NCBI RefSeq assembly: GCF_002261215.1
Contig: NZ_NEVS01000004.1
Span: 3,720,001-3,784,000, forward strand
DNA from: Bordetella genomosp. 11
GTDB taxonomy: Bacteria > Pseudomonadota > Gammaproteobacteria > Burkholderiales > Burkholderiaceae_B
DNA: 64,000 nt
Direction: 5' to 3'
Part shown: positions 63,305 to 64,000 of the stretch, one piece after another
How positions within the stretch are numbered: the stretch's first letter is position 1
Layout: each line of letters opens with the position of its first letter
Translations under genes and position numbers: made by a program
Notes under the pieces: model-generated
The model's input: only the letters and a program-made list of their open reading frames with translations
Databases searched by the model: none
Told to the model about the DNA's origin: nothing

Positions 63305-64000
63305 CTATTCCGGCTTGATCCCGGCCTTTTCCATCACGGCATGCCAGCGGGCGATTTCGTCGGTGACCAGCTTGGCTGCCTGCTCCGGCGTACTGCCGAC
63401 CGGCTCCAGCGCCAGCTCCTTCAATTGCGCGCGCATATCCGGGCTTTGCAGCGACTTCACCATCGCGGCGTTCAACTTGTCGATGACCGGCCGCGGCGTT
63501 CCCGCCGGCGCGGCGAAGCCCACCCAGAACTGCATATTCATGCCGGGCAGCCCGACCTCCTTGGCATCCGGCACGTCGGGCAAGGCATCGATACGATGGT
63601 CGCTGGCGACCATCAACGCGCGCAGCTTGCCGGCGCGGATCTGCGCCAGCGCGGTCGGCACGGAGGTGATCATCGCCTGCACGCGGCCGGCCAGCAGGTC
63701 CTGCATGGCGGCGCCCGCGCCACGGAAGGGAATGTGCGACATCTTCACGCCGGCCAGGCTGTTGAAGAGTTCGCCACCCAGATGGGTATTGGTGCCCACG
63801 CCGCCCGAACCGAAGAAGTACTTGTCGGGATGCGCCTTCACCAATGCAATGAACTCCTGCACCGTCTTGGCGGGCACCGACGGATGCACCACCAGCACGT
63901 GCGGCACCTGGACCAGCGTGGTGATGTTCGTGAAGGCCGTCTTCGGATCGTAAGGCAGCTTCTGGATCAGGCTGGCCGCGATGGCGTACGACATCTCCTG
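63305..64000 (-). CDS. Bug family tripartite tricarboxylate transporter receptor, N-terminus outside window
   Basis: At least 231 residues of a Bug/TctC receptor are encoded before the right edge, and the frame continues past base 64000, so the methionine near 63994 is internal. Visible family blocks are YDPKTAFTNITTLVQVPHVL, YFFGSGGVGTNTHLGGELFN, HIPFRGAGAAMQDLLAGRVQ and LPGMNMQFWVGFAAPAGTPR. Bug proteins are periplasmic receptors for carboxylates. No TctAB membrane genes are in the window, as is usual for the many orphan Bug genes of Bordetella. The gene lies 74 nt upstream of the CoA-transferase. Confidence 0.9.
   Translation of the reverse strand, partial: QEMSYAIAASLIQKLPYDPKTAFTNITTLVQVPHVLVVHPSVPAKTVQEFIALVKAHPDKYFFGSGGVGTNTHLGGELFNSLAGVKMSHIPFRGAGAAMQDLLAGRVQAMITSVPTALAQIRAGKLRALMVASDHRIDALPDVPDAKEVGLPGMNMQFWVGFAAPAGTPRPVIDKLNAAMVKSLQSPDMRAQLKELALEPVGSTPEQAAKLVTDEIARWHAVMEKAGIKPE

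Noticed and set aside
59352..63953. 1533-residue open frame on the plus strand
   Set aside because: It is antisense to the lactonase, dehydratase, citryl-CoA-lyase-like and CoA-transferase genes, has His/Arg/Gln-rich composition without domains, and reflects high GC in the opposite frame.

Overview
The window is high-GC betaproteobacterial DNA, most likely from the genus Bordetella or a close relative in the Alcaligenaceae. This rests on the density of ABC, TRAP and Bug-type (tripartite tricarboxylate) solute receptors, the many CoA-transferase and amidohydrolase-type catabolic genes, and a gene set that matches the Bordetella lgm locus for glucosamine modification of lipid A. I saw no rRNA, tRNA, CRISPR array or complete insertion sequence.

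Left block (1-17244): molybdenum cofactor genes and a soluble NAD-dependent formate dehydrogenase sit side by side. moaC, moaD-moaE-moaB, moeA, mobA and moaA build and mature bis-MGD cofactor. fdsGBACD encode the formate dehydrogenase that uses it, fdsR encodes a ModE-like regulator, and an OFA-family transporter probably moves formate or oxalate. A foreign-looking Tiki/ChaN-like protein gene, possibly a toxin or effector, is wedged between moaC and moaD. The window opens inside a DUF748 (AsmA-like) gene.

Block 17245-21890 looks like an accessory or scar region. It has lower-GC intergenic DNA, a truncated tyrosine recombinase, an ABM-domain protein, a LysR/YfcF-type glutathione transferase pair and a GNAT gene. 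Two inverted copies of a 128-bp repeat bracket most of it.

Block 21891-28793 holds small housekeeping or regulatory units: UspA, a TIGR01244 sulfurtransferase, a MocR regulator divergent from an EamA exporter with a direct-repeat operator between them, a LysE exporter, a lipoprotein hydrolase, and a DapA-family lyase next to a GntR regulator.

Block 28818-32661 carries the four functions needed to add an amino sugar to lipid A: polyprenyl-phosphate glycosyltransferase, deacetylase, GtrA flippase and ArnT-like transferase (lgmA, C, D, B).

Block 32939-38888 is a TRAP transporter with its own LacI regulator, an unusual D-2-hydroxyacid dehydrogenase and a LigI-type amidohydrolase. A perfect 27-bp palindrome lies upstream.

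Block 39155-58836 is a nitrogen-compound catabolic island: amidase, dipeptide ABC transporter, M81 (MlrC-like) peptidase, N-acyl-D-amino-acid deacylase, FAD oxidase, hydantoin-racemase-like protein, LysR regulator, DapA-like lyase, hydantoinase and a polar amino-acid ABC transporter. Three TAAC-N5-GTTA-like sites may tie it into one LysR regulon.

Block 58881-64000 is a minus-strand operon-like set: SMP-30 lactonase, enolase-superfamily dehydratase, citryl-CoA-lyase-like enzyme, class III CoA-transferase and a Bug receptor. It could be a pathway for an unidentified sugar acid or tricarboxylate-like substrate.
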